From NCBI RefSeq assembly GCF_014243345.1, contig NZ_JACLZF010000001.1:1910682-1974681 (forward strand): a stretch of DNA of 64,000 nt, read 5' to 3'. Positions within the stretch are counted from its first letter, which is position 1, and every line of letters begins with the position of its first letter. The position numbers and the translations under genes are program-made. Below, piece after piece: positions 16,653-26,093 of the stretch. The notes under the pieces were generated by a model. It did no database searches. It was not told the DNA's origin and was given only the letters and a program-made list of their open reading frames with translations. The stretch comes from Robiginitalea sp. SC105 (lineage in GTDB: Bacteria > Bacteroidota > Bacteroidia > Flavobacteriales > Flavobacteriaceae).

Positions 16653-17867
16653 TCAGGGCAGCAGGCGGGTGAGTATTTGAATGGGGCCGTGCAGGGTCCT
16701 GTGGACCGGGCATTTATCTGCAATCTCCAGTAATTTTTGTACCTGGGCCTCCTCCAGGTTCCCGAACAGGCGGATTTCCCGGCGGAAGGTATCGATCCGG
16801 GCACCTTCGTTTTCGCAGGCATTGCAATCTGCCGCATGCTCCTTGTCGTGGGAGGTATGTACCTCCACCCGTTGCAGGTCCCATTCCTTGCGACGGGCAT
16901 ACATTTGCAGGGTCATCACCGTACAGGCCGAAAGGCCGGCCGCAACCAGCTGATAGGGGGAAGGGCCCAGGTCCTCCCCGCCGAAATCCTCGGGTTCGTC
17001 TGCCAGCATCCGGTGGTTGCCCACGCGCATCTCGGTGGTAAACCCGGCATCTTTTTCGAGGCTTGCCACTACCTGCCGGTCGGTTTCCAGGCCCCCGCTG
17101 CCCGGAACATCCAGGTAGCGGGTAGCCCAGGAGGCGATCACGGACCCGGCGTACCGCGCATCTTCTTTTTTCCCGAGCAAATGGTCGGCCCCGTCGAGGG
17201 AAATAAAACTCTTCGGATGGCGTGCAGCCCGGTACAGCAACTCGGCATTTTTTATCCCAACCACCGTATCCTGGGGGGCATGCAGGAAAAGCAGGGGTTT
17301 CCTCAGGGCATCCAGACGGTTTTCCAGGGGGTGCTGCTTCAGGTCCTCCAGGAACTCCCTCCGGATGCGGAACGGACGCCCCCCGATCTGTACCTCGGCG
17401 CTGCCCTCGGACTGGATGGTCTCCAGCGAACCACTGAAAAGATGGGCCACATGTCCGGGGCTCGCCGGGCTGCCAATGGTCGCCACGGCGCGGACTGCGG
17501 GGAGTTCAAAGGCCGCTGCCAGGCAGGCGGTACCCCCCAGGGAGTGCCCGACCAGCAGGGCAGGAGCCGCATGCTGGGATTCCAGGAAGGCCGAGGCAGC
17601 CATCAGGTCCCGGATATCCCCGCTGAAACCGCTGGCGGAAAAATCCCCCTCGCTGCTTCCCAGACCCGTAAAATCAAAGCGCAGGACACCAAAGCCTGCT
17701 GTGGTCAGGGCCCGGGCTATTTCGCGTGCCGCCCGGAGGTCTTTGGAACAGGTAAAGCAATGCGCGAAGAGGGCGAACGAATGGGGCTTCCGCCCCGGGG
17801 GTAATTCCAGGCGTCCGGAGAGCTGGTATCCCCCGGCTGATGGAAAACTTACGGGTGCTGATTTCAT
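16653..17867 (-). CDS. alpha/beta hydrolase-OsmC fusion protein
   Basis: The 404-residue protein joins two enzymes. Residues 1-250 form an alpha/beta hydrolase with GHSLGG (S109), D200 and H229 (DGADHLLG). Residues 265-404 form an OsmC/Ohr-like domain with its two redox cysteines, C315 (GLSACTVMTL) and C386 (ADKCPVHRTL), used by that family to reduce organic peroxides. The fusion is a known architecture. Its substrate is presumed to be an acylated or peroxidised lipid, which is inference. There is no signal peptide, so it is cytoplasmic. The neighbours suit an oxidative stress role (sodC). Confidence 0.93.
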   Translation of the reverse strand: MKSAPVSFPSAGGYQLSGRLELPPGRKPHSFALFAHCFTCSKDLRAAREIARALTTAGFGVLRFDFTGLGSSEGDFSASGFSGDIRDLMAASAFLESQHAAPALLVGHSLGGTACLAAAFELPAVRAVATIGSPASPGHVAHLFSGSLETIQSEGSAEVQIGGRPFRIRREFLEDLKQHPLENRLDALRKPLLFLHAPQDTVVGIKNAELLYRAARHPKSFISLDGADHLLGKKEDARYAGSVIASWATRYLDVPGSGGLETDRQVVASLEKDAGFTTEMRVGNHRMLADEPEDFGGEDLGPSPYQLVAAGLSACTVMTLQMYARRKEWDLQRVEVHTSHDKEHAADCNACENEGARIDTFRREIRLFGNLEEAQVQKLLEIADKCPVHRTLHGPIQILTRLLP

Positions 17868-17946
17868 GGGTGGATGAATTTTAGACGGGTTCCGAAAAGG
17901 GACCCCAGCCTAAATGTAAGGTTTTCATCCTGCTCCCGGAAGCAGG

Positions 17947-18666
17947 TCAGGGCTCAGGGGATCCCCTGCGCAAATCCGGGTTGAAAAAGATCCCCAGCTG
18001 CAGGCGGTCGTAATGCGCCGTGCGGAAATGGTTTTTCAGGTACCCCGCCTGCACGCTCAGGGCAGGGCTTAGCCGGGCCCCGAGTGCCAGGTAGAGCCGG
18101 TTTTGGCCGAATACGTTATCCTGTAGGTTCAGGAATACCTCGTCGTACCAATTGATAAAGAAGGTGTCCCCCAGGGGATGGGTGAGCTGCAGGCGGTAGC
18201 GCGCCCGGTGCTGGGTTTCCGTTGGCCCGTCAAAATCCAGGAATCGCTGTTCCAGCCGGTATCGGTGTTCAAAGGCCAGCTTCCCGACGGCATTCCTCAG
18301 GATAAACTGCTGGAAGATCCGGTGTTCCGAAATCTTATCGGCCAGGGCGGGCCCGTCCTCAAAGGTCGGGTCGGTCCAGATGTAGGCATAGCCAAAGGTG
18401 GCCATGGCCTGGTCCGAAATATGGTAATTGAGGCCGGTCCGGAGGAGCAACTGGTTGAAGTTGCTGGCCAGGTCGTAATACCGGAACTGGGCCTCGCTGT
18501 GCACGCTGAGCCGCTCACTGATCCGGTTCGTGCCAAAGTACATATACCAGGCCCCTAGTTGGTCCTCCCCGTTTACCTGGGCCTGCAGGCTGCTGCCTGC
18601 CAGACTAAGAACAAAGAGCAGGCCGGTAACCCGGCCTGCCTTGAAAACATCATTAAATAATCGCAT
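17947..18666 (-). CDS. DUF2490 outer membrane protein
   Basis: The 239-residue protein carries a signal peptide cut near SLQAQ and a mature beta-strand-rich part typical of DUF2490 barrels: LGAWYMYFGTNRISERLSVHSEAQFRYYD, then LLLRTGLNYHISDQ, and EHRYRLEQRFLDF. It ends FFNPDLRRGSPEP. Family members are predicted outer membrane proteins with no established function. It starts 16 bases after the S9 peptidase ends, so it is likely the downstream gene of that transcription unit. Confidence 0.85.
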   Translation of the reverse strand: MRLFNDVFKAGRVTGLLFVLSLAGSSLQAQVNGEDQLGAWYMYFGTNRISERLSVHSEAQFRYYDLASNFNQLLLRTGLNYHISDQAMATFGYAYIWTDPTFEDGPALADKISEHRIFQQFILRNAVGKLAFEHRYRLEQRFLDFDGPTETQHRARYRLQLTHPLGDTFFINWYDEVFLNLQDNVFGQNRLYLALGARLSPALSVQAGYLKNHFRTAHYDRLQLGIFFNPDLRRGSPEP

Positions 18667-18681
18667 ACAATTGGGTCTCTC

Positions 18682-20631
18682 CTATTGGCTGTCGCCTGGC
18701 AGTTCGGGTTCTTCCATGGCGCCGTCCCGGATGGGTGCTGCCGGTTCGCCTTTCAGGTAGGTATCCAGGAAGTTCAGGACGCGCCCGTAGGCTTCGATCT
18801 GGTTTTTCTTCTTGACAAAGCCGTGGCCCTCGTCCTCAAAGAGCACATATTCCACGGGCACCCCGTTTTTGCGGACCCCGGCGACGATCTCATCGGATTC
18901 CACCTGCAGTACCCGGGGGTCCTGGGAACCCTGGAGGACAATCAGCGGCTTGGTGACCTTATCCGTGTGGAACAGGGGGGATATGGCCCTTAATCTCACG
19001 GAGTCCGCACTGTAGGGGTCGCCCATTTCCTCGTAGAGCGCATCCTTGAAGGATTCCCACCAGGGCGGGATGGAGCGCAGGGTGCGGATCCAGTTGGTCA
19101 CCCCGAACAGGTTCACCCCCACGTCGAATTCCTCCGGCGCATACGTCAGGGCGGCCATGGTCATGTACCCCCCATAGGAGCCACCGAGGATACCGATCTT
19201 TTCACCGTCGATCTCTGCCTGGGCAGCCAGCCAGTCCTTGCCTGCAATCTGGTCCTTCAGGTCCTTGTCCCCGTGGTTCTGGTCGTCCATGCGGTAAAAG
19301 CTTTTCCCGTACCCGGAACTGCCGCGGTTGTTCACCGCCAGGATGGCGTAGCCGTGGTTGACCAGGTACTGGATTACCGGGCTGAACCCCTGGCGGGACT
19401 GCCCGCCCGGGCCGCCGTGCACCCAGACCAGGGCAGGGACCGGGCTGTCGGCACTGGCCTGGTGGGGTTTGTAGTAGATAGCGGGAATTTCCAGGCCGTC
19501 AAAGGACGGGAAGCGCACCACCTCGGCCTGCACCAGGTGCTCCGCTGCGATCTCCGGGTTCAGTACATTGGAAAGCTGCCGCATTTCCTTGCTTTCGAGG
19601 TCGTACACATACAGGTCGGAAGGGGTATGGGAGCCACCGGCATAGAAACGCATCATGGATTCGTCGTCCGAAAAACCGACACTTGTAATATCCATGTCCT
19701 CAAGGGAAGGCAATTCCAGCGGCTTGCCCTCGGCCATGTTCCAAACCTCGATGCTGTTCTTGGCATCCTCGTTGATATAGGTCACCCGGTAGGTGCCCTT
19801 TTCGGTAAAATAGCTGCCGATCACATCCCAATCGCGCTGCAGGACCTTTTGGCGGCTGCCGTCGCCCGGGTTGTAGCGCATCAGGTAGGCAAATTCTCCC
19901 CCCTCGTCTGTGGTATAGTAAAAATACCCGTCCGGCCCGAAGTCCTGGGCACTGTTGGCCGATTGGTTTTCGTTTACCTTGGTCAGGGACTCCTCGTTCA
20001 GGTCATAGAGGAACAGGTCGCTGTCGTTCGTATTCAGGTTCCGGGAAAGGGCAATGTACCGTTTGTCGTCCGAGATCAGGTCCACGCTGTACCCCTCATC
20101 GTTCTGGTAGACCAGGGAAGGCGTGAGGGTTTCAAGGTCCATTTCGTAGAGGTCGGTAAAGCGGTTGTCCCGGGCATTGCTGCCGTAATAGAAGGATTGC
20201 TTATCCTCCGACCACCCGTAAAAAAGGGCGCGGGCGCCCTCGTCCGGGGTCAGGTCCCTGGAGGTGCCATCGCGGTCCATCAGGTGAATGTGCCAGATTT
20301 CATCCCCGTTGTTGTCCATCCGGAAGAGCTTCCGCTCATCGTCCGGAAAATAGGAAATGGCAAAAACCGAGGAACTGTCCGACGCGGTTACCGGCACAAA
20401 GTCGCCCCCGGAGGTGGGCACCGTGTACATGTTGTAGATGCCGGAGCGGTTGCTGGAGACCAGCAACTTGCTGTTGTCCGGGCTGAAGCTGCCGCCGCCG
20501 ACATTTTCATTGTCCATCATCTGCTCGATGGTGTAATCCTCCAGGGTATCTGCTATCGAAGGTTCAGGTACCTCTTCCTTACAGGCCAGGGCCGTCGCAA
20601 GGAGGGCTAATACAAATAAGAGTCGTTTCAT
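18682..20631 (-). CDS. S9 prolyl oligopeptidase-family peptidase, lipoprotein
   Basis: The 649-residue product starts with a lipoprotein signal (LLFVLALLATALACKEE). A beta-propeller of WD40-like PD40 repeats covers about 45-380, and the C-terminal alpha/beta hydrolase domain carries S485 in GGSYGGYMT, D571 in QGSQDPRV and H603 in EDEGHGF. Such enzymes cleave after proline or act as acylaminoacyl or dipeptidyl peptidases on short peptides. It is one of several secreted peptidases in this region. The upstream VPS10-like gene is 48 bases away on the same strand. Confidence 0.92.
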   Translation of the reverse strand: MKRLLFVLALLATALACKEEVPEPSIADTLEDYTIEQMMDNENVGGGSFSPDNSKLLVSSNRSGIYNMYTVPTSGGDFVPVTASDSSSVFAISYFPDDERKLFRMDNNGDEIWHIHLMDRDGTSRDLTPDEGARALFYGWSEDKQSFYYGSNARDNRFTDLYEMDLETLTPSLVYQNDEGYSVDLISDDKRYIALSRNLNTNDSDLFLYDLNEESLTKVNENQSANSAQDFGPDGYFYYTTDEGGEFAYLMRYNPGDGSRQKVLQRDWDVIGSYFTEKGTYRVTYINEDAKNSIEVWNMAEGKPLELPSLEDMDITSVGFSDDESMMRFYAGGSHTPSDLYVYDLESKEMRQLSNVLNPEIAAEHLVQAEVVRFPSFDGLEIPAIYYKPHQASADSPVPALVWVHGGPGGQSRQGFSPVIQYLVNHGYAILAVNNRGSSGYGKSFYRMDDQNHGDKDLKDQIAGKDWLAAQAEIDGEKIGILGGSYGGYMTMAALTYAPEEFDVGVNLFGVTNWIRTLRSIPPWWESFKDALYEEMGDPYSADSVRLRAISPLFHTDKVTKPLIVLQGSQDPRVLQVESDEIVAGVRKNGVPVEYVLFEDEGHGFVKKKNQIEAYGRVLNFLDTYLKGEPAAPIRDGAMEEPELPGDSQ

Positions 20632-20679
20632 TTGTTTGTTTGTTAGGTTATAAAAATCCGTTGTTTCCCTGTTGGACGC

Positions 20680-23600
20680 CTATTCCATCGAAAAGGTTTC
20701 GGTTTCCACAAAGGGAGTGAGGTCCAGGGACTCCATTTGTTCGCGATAGGCCTTCCATGGGTCCCCAAAGAACGCATTGGTCGCCGACAGGGCCTCTTTG
20801 AGGTCTGCCTCGGCATACTCCAGCAGGCGGCGCTCGGTGGCGGTCAGGCCCCCGGGCCGGCTGGAAGCATAGCCATAGGCATTCCCGAGGCGCTGCACGA
20901 CTGTCATCTCCGGGTTTCGGGTAATGCCCTGCCGCTTGTCCTCCTTGCCAATATACCTGGCGATGAGCGAATCTATCGACTTGACGATTTCCCGGGAGGC
21001 TTCGATCTGGTCTTTGTAGGCCTCCTTATCCTTTTTCTTGAGTTCCTTTTCGAACTCCCCGGCAACATTCTTGCTTTTTACCAGTTGTTCCACCGCATCG
21101 GCTGCGGTTTGCTGCCAGGCTTCCAGTTTTTTCGCCGTTTCATAGGCATCGGTCAGGGCTTTTTGAGGAATGTCCAAACGCGGGTCGCTGCTGACGGTAA
21201 CCGTGGTGCTGTCGGTAGCTTCCCCCAATTGAGCCACTACCTTGTAGGTGCCGGGCAACACGTCCGGCCCCCCGGGTTCGCGGTTGCGCTTGCGCAGGGA
21301 CCGGGAGGGGCGGTCGGCTCCGGCCTCGTCCAGCCCCCAGTAGATGCGGTGCAGGCCGGCGGAATCCGGGGTTTTGTACTTCAGGGTACGGATCAACCGC
21401 TCCCCGTCATAGAATTTGAAGATGACGGAATCCCGGCTGTTTTCCTCCTTGTTATCGTTGTCGGATTCCGCTTCCCCTTCCGGATCCATCCCGGTAGTTT
21501 TCGTTTCCTTCGAATCCTTTTTTGCGGCTTCCAGTTCTTTTTTACCTGTTTTCAGGTAATAGGTAATCATGGCGCCGCCCCGGCGGTTTTCCCCGTTGTA
21601 TTCGGCATCCCCCCCGAAGCGCGACCCGGTGGGTTGCTGGTAGGCGGCGTGGTAGGCGGTTGGGGTGGGGAAGAGCCCGATTTCCTTGTTGAGCACTGCC
21701 GGGTTTCCGGCGATGGCCCGCAGGGGCCGGATATCGTCCAGTACCCAGGCGGCGCGTCCAAAGGTGCCGATGACCAGGTCCTGTTCCCTGGGGTGAATCA
21801 CCAGGTCCTTGGTGGATACCGTCGGGTAGCCGTGGTCCCATTTGGACCAGCTCGATGCCCCGTCCATGCTGTAATACAACCCGTCGTCCGTGCCGAGGAA
21901 GAGCAGATTCGGGTTTTCCGGATCCTGCACGATAGACAGCGTATAAGAGGCCACGTCCTCCCCGTCCACGATGCGTTCCCAGGTTCGGCCGTAATCCCGG
22001 GTCCGGTAGGCATAGGGGGTGTAGTTGAAGCGCCGGTAATCATTGGCGATGAGCAACGCCTCCCCCGGGTTGTCCGGGGAAGCCTTGATCTGCGGGATCC
22101 AGCTGCCCTTGGGCAGGCCCTTGATGTTGGTGCCCACTTCCGTCCAGGAACCGCCCCCGTCCCGGGTGATGTGAACCCGGCCGTCATCCGTCCCCACCCA
22201 GAGCATGTTCCGCTCGGCCGGGGAAGGTTCTATAACCAGGATGGTACAGTGGTTTTCCGCCCCGGTGGCATCCATGGTGAGGCCGCCGCTTTCGCTCTGT
22301 TTGAGTTTGGCCGGGTCGTTGGTGGTCAGGTCCGGCGAAATGACCGACCAGGTCAGTCCCTTGTCCGTGCTTTTGTGGACAAACTGGCTGCCGAAGTACA
22401 CCGTGTTGTTGTCAAAGGGATCCTGTCCGATGCCCGCGTTCCAGTTGAAGCGGAGCTCGGTAGTGTCGTCCGGGGGGGTGGGCCGCACCGAGTAGTCGTT
22501 CCCGGTGAGGTAGTCGTACCGCCGCACATAACCCTGCTGGCTCATCGCATAGCCATATCGGGAATCGTCCGGGTCGGGCACTACGTCAAAGCCATCTCCG
22601 AAGGCGATTTCCTGCCAGTAGGAATTCCGGATGCCCTGGGCGCGCCAAACGTAAGCCGGGCCTCGCCAGGAACCATTGTCCTGCATGCCGCCATAGACGT
22701 TGTACGGGTACTCTTCATCCACTGCGATATGGTAAAACTGGGCCACGGGGAGGTTGCCCACAAAGCGCCAGGTTCTGCCGCCGTCACGGGTCAGGTTCAG
22801 CCCCCCGTCATTTCCATCCATCATGAACTGCCCGTCCGTGGGGTGGATCCACCAGGCGTGGTGGTCCGGGTGGACGCCGTTGTCCACCCCATAGGCGGGC
22901 ATCAGTTCCGTAAAGGATTTTCCCCCGTCTTCAGAGACGTTCACATAGGTAAACACCGAATACACCCGGTTTTCATTTTCAGGGTCCACCCACAGGTCAG
23001 AATAATAAAACGGGCGGTTCCCGATGTCGTCCCCATCGTTGATCTTTTTCCAGGTAAACCCCCCGTCCTCGGACCGGTAGAGCGCATTCTTTTTGGATTC
23101 CACCAGGGCGTACACCCGGTTGGGTTTATTGGTGGCCATCGCCAGGCCGATGCGTCCCAGGTCGCCCTTGGGAAGGCCGTCCTCTTCGGTGAGGTGTTTC
23201 CAGGTCTTTCCCCCGTCATGGGTCATGTACAGGCCGCTGCCGGGACCCCCGGATTCGAAGAACCAGGGCCAGCGACGATGTTCCCACATGCCCACCAGCA
23301 GTTTGTTCGGGTTGGTCGGGTCCATGATCATGTCGCCCACGCCCGTTTTATTGTTGACAAAGAGGATCTTTTCCCAGGTCTGCCCCCCGTCCGTGGTCTT
23401 GAAGACGCCCCGTTCCGGGTGTTCCCCCCAGGGGGAGCCGATGGCGCCCACGTAGACGGTATTCGGGTCGGTCGGGTCGATAAGGATGCGGTGGATATGG
23501 CGGGTTTTTTCCAGCCCCATCCGCTCCCAGGTCTTGCCGGCATCCAGGGATCGGAAGACGCCATAGCCGCCGTTGAGGCTGTTCCGGGGGTTCCCCTCAC

Positions 23601-23913
23601 CGGTACCCACCCAGATGACGGAAGGATTGCTTTGCTGGATGGCTACCGCCCCGATGCTCGCGGTCACCTGGTCTTCAAAGATGGGCTCCCATTTGACACC
23701 ACCTGAGGTGCTTTTCCAAAGGCCGCCGGAGGCAGTCCCCGCATACATGACCTCCGGGTCGGAGGTTACCACATCGATGGTGGTGACCCGGCCGCTCATC
23801 CCGCCGGGGCCTATATTCCGGGGCTTGAGGTCGCCTGCGAGTTTTGTGTTGAACTGTTGGGAAAACAGGGGGGCCGCTGCCAGGAGCAGCGCACAGAGTA
23901 ATTGATTCTTCAT
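20680..23913 (-). CDS. secreted VPS10/sortilin-type BNR-repeat protein
   Basis: From the ATG at 23913 (MKNQLLCALLLAAAPLFSQQ) the product has 1077 residues, a signal peptide and a long beta-propeller region. I count at least ten Asp-box repeats of the type S/T-x-D-x-G-x-T-W (for example KTTDGGQTWEKI, LTRDGGRTWRFV, RTRDYGRTWERI). The C-terminal 300 residues hold a charged linker followed by a helical segment ending in a Gly-Leu-Thr stretch. This is the standard secreted VPS10-domain glycosyl-hydrolase-like protein of Bacteroidota; no catalytic residues are assured. An upstream ATG at 23943 adds ten residues. Confidence 0.85.
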   Translation of the reverse strand: MKNQLLCALLLAAAPLFSQQFNTKLAGDLKPRNIGPGGMSGRVTTIDVVTSDPEVMYAGTASGGLWKSTSGGVKWEPIFEDQVTASIGAVAIQQSNPSVIWVGTGEGNPRNSLNGGYGVFRSLDAGKTWERMGLEKTRHIHRILIDPTDPNTVYVGAIGSPWGEHPERGVFKTTDGGQTWEKILFVNNKTGVGDMIMDPTNPNKLLVGMWEHRRWPWFFESGGPGSGLYMTHDGGKTWKHLTEEDGLPKGDLGRIGLAMATNKPNRVYALVESKKNALYRSEDGGFTWKKINDGDDIGNRPFYYSDLWVDPENENRVYSVFTYVNVSEDGGKSFTELMPAYGVDNGVHPDHHAWWIHPTDGQFMMDGNDGGLNLTRDGGRTWRFVGNLPVAQFYHIAVDEEYPYNVYGGMQDNGSWRGPAYVWRAQGIRNSYWQEIAFGDGFDVVPDPDDSRYGYAMSQQGYVRRYDYLTGNDYSVRPTPPDDTTELRFNWNAGIGQDPFDNNTVYFGSQFVHKSTDKGLTWSVISPDLTTNDPAKLKQSESGGLTMDATGAENHCTILVIEPSPAERNMLWVGTDDGRVHITRDGGGSWTEVGTNIKGLPKGSWIPQIKASPDNPGEALLIANDYRRFNYTPYAYRTRDYGRTWERIVDGEDVASYTLSIVQDPENPNLLFLGTDDGLYYSMDGASSWSKWDHGYPTVSTKDLVIHPREQDLVIGTFGRAAWVLDDIRPLRAIAGNPAVLNKEIGLFPTPTAYHAAYQQPTGSRFGGDAEYNGENRRGGAMITYYLKTGKKELEAAKKDSKETKTTGMDPEGEAESDNDNKEENSRDSVIFKFYDGERLIRTLKYKTPDSAGLHRIYWGLDEAGADRPSRSLRKRNREPGGPDVLPGTYKVVAQLGEATDSTTVTVSSDPRLDIPQKALTDAYETAKKLEAWQQTAADAVEQLVKSKNVAGEFEKELKKKDKEAYKDQIEASREIVKSIDSLIARYIGKEDKRQGITRNPEMTVVQRLGNAYGYASSRPGGLTATERRLLEYAEADLKEALSATNAFFGDPWKAYREQMESLDLTPFVETETFSME

Positions 23914-24070
23914 GTCTGATTTAGTTAGCGCTCTAAAATACAAAAAGGGGATAGGGGATTTCTTAAAGCTCTGTTAATACGAATCCTTCGGGCCCGGTGC
24001 AAAACGGACATCTTGCGAATTCTATTTACCTTTAAGGAAACCGGGCCCGGCCCGAAAACCCCGCATTTCA

Positions 24071-24919
24071 TTGAAAAACCTTTTCCTGTTCACTTTCTGG
24101 GTCCTCGCAGGGATGTCCGCCCAGGGGCAGCCTGCGGCCAATGCGGATTCCACCCACGTGCTCTTTGTCGGCAACAGCCTGACTTATTACCACGATATGC
24201 CGCAGATGCTGCAGGCAATGCTCGCCGAGGGGGGCCATACGGTCCGCATCCACCAGAGCACGGTACCCGGCATGTCCCTTCGTGGGCACCTGGACCAGAT
24301 CATCACACGCATGGACGGGGAGTCCACCTACACGCGGCCCAAAATGGATGGGGAAATAACGGGTACGGAGAATGCGCTCAGGGAAAGGGAATGGGATGTG
24401 GTGGTCCTGCAGGAAGGGACCGTGCCCGTTATGATCCCTGAAGCCCGGGCATTCCTGGTGGCCCCTGCTATTGCCAGCAGCAAGGCCTACCTGAATGCCC
24501 CGTGCCGGTTTATCCTGTTCAATACCTGGGCGGCAGACACCACCTATCCCCGCCGGTACTGCTACCCCTCCGGCCTGATCGATGCCTCCCTCCCGGATGA
24601 TGCTTACTGCTCCGGGGAATTCGGCAACCTGTCCGAACACACCCGGGCACTGAACGCGGGCTATGAGGAGCTCGCAAAGGCCGCCAATATGGAAAAATCC
24701 AACCACGGGGATTTATTCGAAAGGATCCGGAATGACCACGGTGAAATCGACCTTTTTGACGATGCCTTCCACCCAAGCGCAGCAGGTGCTTTCCTGAATG
24801 CCTGCGAGTTCTATTACCTGCTCACCGGGAGTAACCCAACCGCACTCGAGTATACCGGACCCCTGGATGCAGACCAGGCCCAAACCCTCAAACGGGTGGT
24901 GGACCGGTACCACCAGTAG
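24071..24919 (+). CDS. secreted SGNH/GDSL-family hydrolase
   Basis: The start is TTG at 24071. The 282-residue product has a signal peptide (FLFTFWVLAGMSAQGQ), block I GNSLTYYHDM with S36 as nucleophile, and a C-terminal block V DDAFHPSAAG with D231 and H234. These mark a lipase/esterase of the SGNH superfamily. Whether it acts on acetylated sugars or lipids is not clear. It is divergent from the VPS10-like gene. Confidence 0.85.
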   Translation: MKNLFLFTFWVLAGMSAQGQPAANADSTHVLFVGNSLTYYHDMPQMLQAMLAEGGHTVRIHQSTVPGMSLRGHLDQIITRMDGESTYTRPKMDGEITGTENALREREWDVVVLQEGTVPVMIPEARAFLVAPAIASSKAYLNAPCRFILFNTWAADTTYPRRYCYPSGLIDASLPDDAYCSGEFGNLSEHTRALNAGYEELAKAANMEKSNHGDLFERIRNDHGEIDLFDDAFHPSAAGAFLNACEFYYLLTGSNPTALEYTGPLDADQAQTLKRVVDRYHQ

Positions 24920-24983
24920 TCCCTTTCATAGAGGTTGGGAAACGCGGAATTTTTTTAACTTGAATTGAAAAAACAGGAACCCC

Positions 24984-25832
24984 GTGCGGCAAGACACCTC
25001 CTACGACTTCTATTTGGAGACCCCTTACAAACGGGCCATCAGCCTGGGGCTTGGCTGCTTCCTCTATGCATTTCTCGTGGTTTTCCTGCCCTTCGGTGTA
25101 AACAACTATGACCCGAACCACCAGTACAGGCTTGATTTTTTTATCGAAATCGGGTACTTCGGCCTGATCGTCATTGGGTTGACCGCCCTGAACGAATTCC
25201 TTGTCAAACCACTGGTAATCAGACGAGCACGGCTGAGGCAGGTATTGCTATGGTCCCTCTGGCTGATGCTTTGCCTCGGCCTGGGCACCTATTTGTTGTA
25301 CAATATCCTGGGAAACTGGCACGATCTCAGCCTGGGGAGTGCGGTTGGCTTTGTGCTCAATTGCGCCTCCGTATTCATATTCCCGATGGTCGGGATCTTT
25401 TTCTATTTCCGTTACCGGTCCCTCAGCCTTCGGTACCGGGAGATGCGGGTTAACTGGCAACAGGAAAGAGATCCCAACCAGTTGTTGCGCTTTACGGGAC
25501 AGGGAAAAAATGAGGGTTTTGCCGTGACGGCTTCCGATTTCAGGTTCGCCCGGGCACAGGATAATTATGTGGCCCTGTACTACGTGAAAGCCGGGCACCT
25601 GAAAAGCGAATTACTGCGCACCACCCTGGCCGAAATATCGGAAACCACCGGATATCCGGGGCTGATCCGCTGCCACCGCTCCTACCTGGTGAACCTGAAG
25701 CAGGTCCACTCCTTTACCGAGGGCCATCCACTGCAGCTCACCCTCCGGGATGTACCGGATCCCATCCGCGTTTCACGCTCGTACAGGGAAGCGGTTTTAT
25801 CCCGATTAAGGCCGGCTTCCATCCCGGCCTGA
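24984..25832 (+). CDS. membrane-bound LytTR DNA-binding regulator
   Basis: The start is a GTG at 24984. The 282-residue protein has four membrane helices (about 18-38, 51-70, 86-107 and 117-141) and a C-terminal LytTR domain (175-278; ASDFRFARAQDNYVALYY, LIRCHRSYLVNLKQV). There is no receiver domain or kinase. This resembles the one-component membrane LytTR proteins of Bacteroidota, which may bind DNA while anchored to the membrane. The ligand is unknown. It follows the SGNH gene by about 64 bases. Confidence 0.88.
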   Translation: MRQDTSYDFYLETPYKRAISLGLGCFLYAFLVVFLPFGVNNYDPNHQYRLDFFIEIGYFGLIVIGLTALNEFLVKPLVIRRARLRQVLLWSLWLMLCLGLGTYLLYNILGNWHDLSLGSAVGFVLNCASVFIFPMVGIFFYFRYRSLSLRYREMRVNWQQERDPNQLLRFTGQGKNEGFAVTASDFRFARAQDNYVALYYVKAGHLKSELLRTTLAEISETTGYPGLIRCHRSYLVNLKQVHSFTEGHPLQLTLRDVPDPIRVSRSYREAVLSRLRPASIPA

Positions 25833-26093
25833 AACCTGCCCCTGAAGGCCTCCTGAGGCAACTTTATCCTACCCCTCTCCAACCACTTTGGCGGTTTGAT
25901 GCATCCCGATGCCCCGTTTATCCAGCCCCCTGGCCTGATTCATTCGCCCCGGGAAGTTTCCATCCACCCCACGGGAATTTCCGCTCGCCCCAAATACCGC
26001 CCATTCGCCACAAAGCCCGTATGTAAGGGTAACAACGAGGTCGCGGCCATCGTCTGTATAGCAGAACAATGTCCAATTAAAATCAATAACACA

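Noticed and set aside
17929-17946. Hairpin CCTGCT/AGCAGG after the DUF2490 gene
   Set aside because: The stem is only six pairs and has no T tract.
20737-23706. Very long open frame (989 codons) opposite the VPS10-like gene
   Set aside because: It is antisense to a gene with signal peptide and ten Asp-box repeats. Its translation has the P/G/H/V-rich composition typical of the reverse frame of GC-rich genes and no domain.
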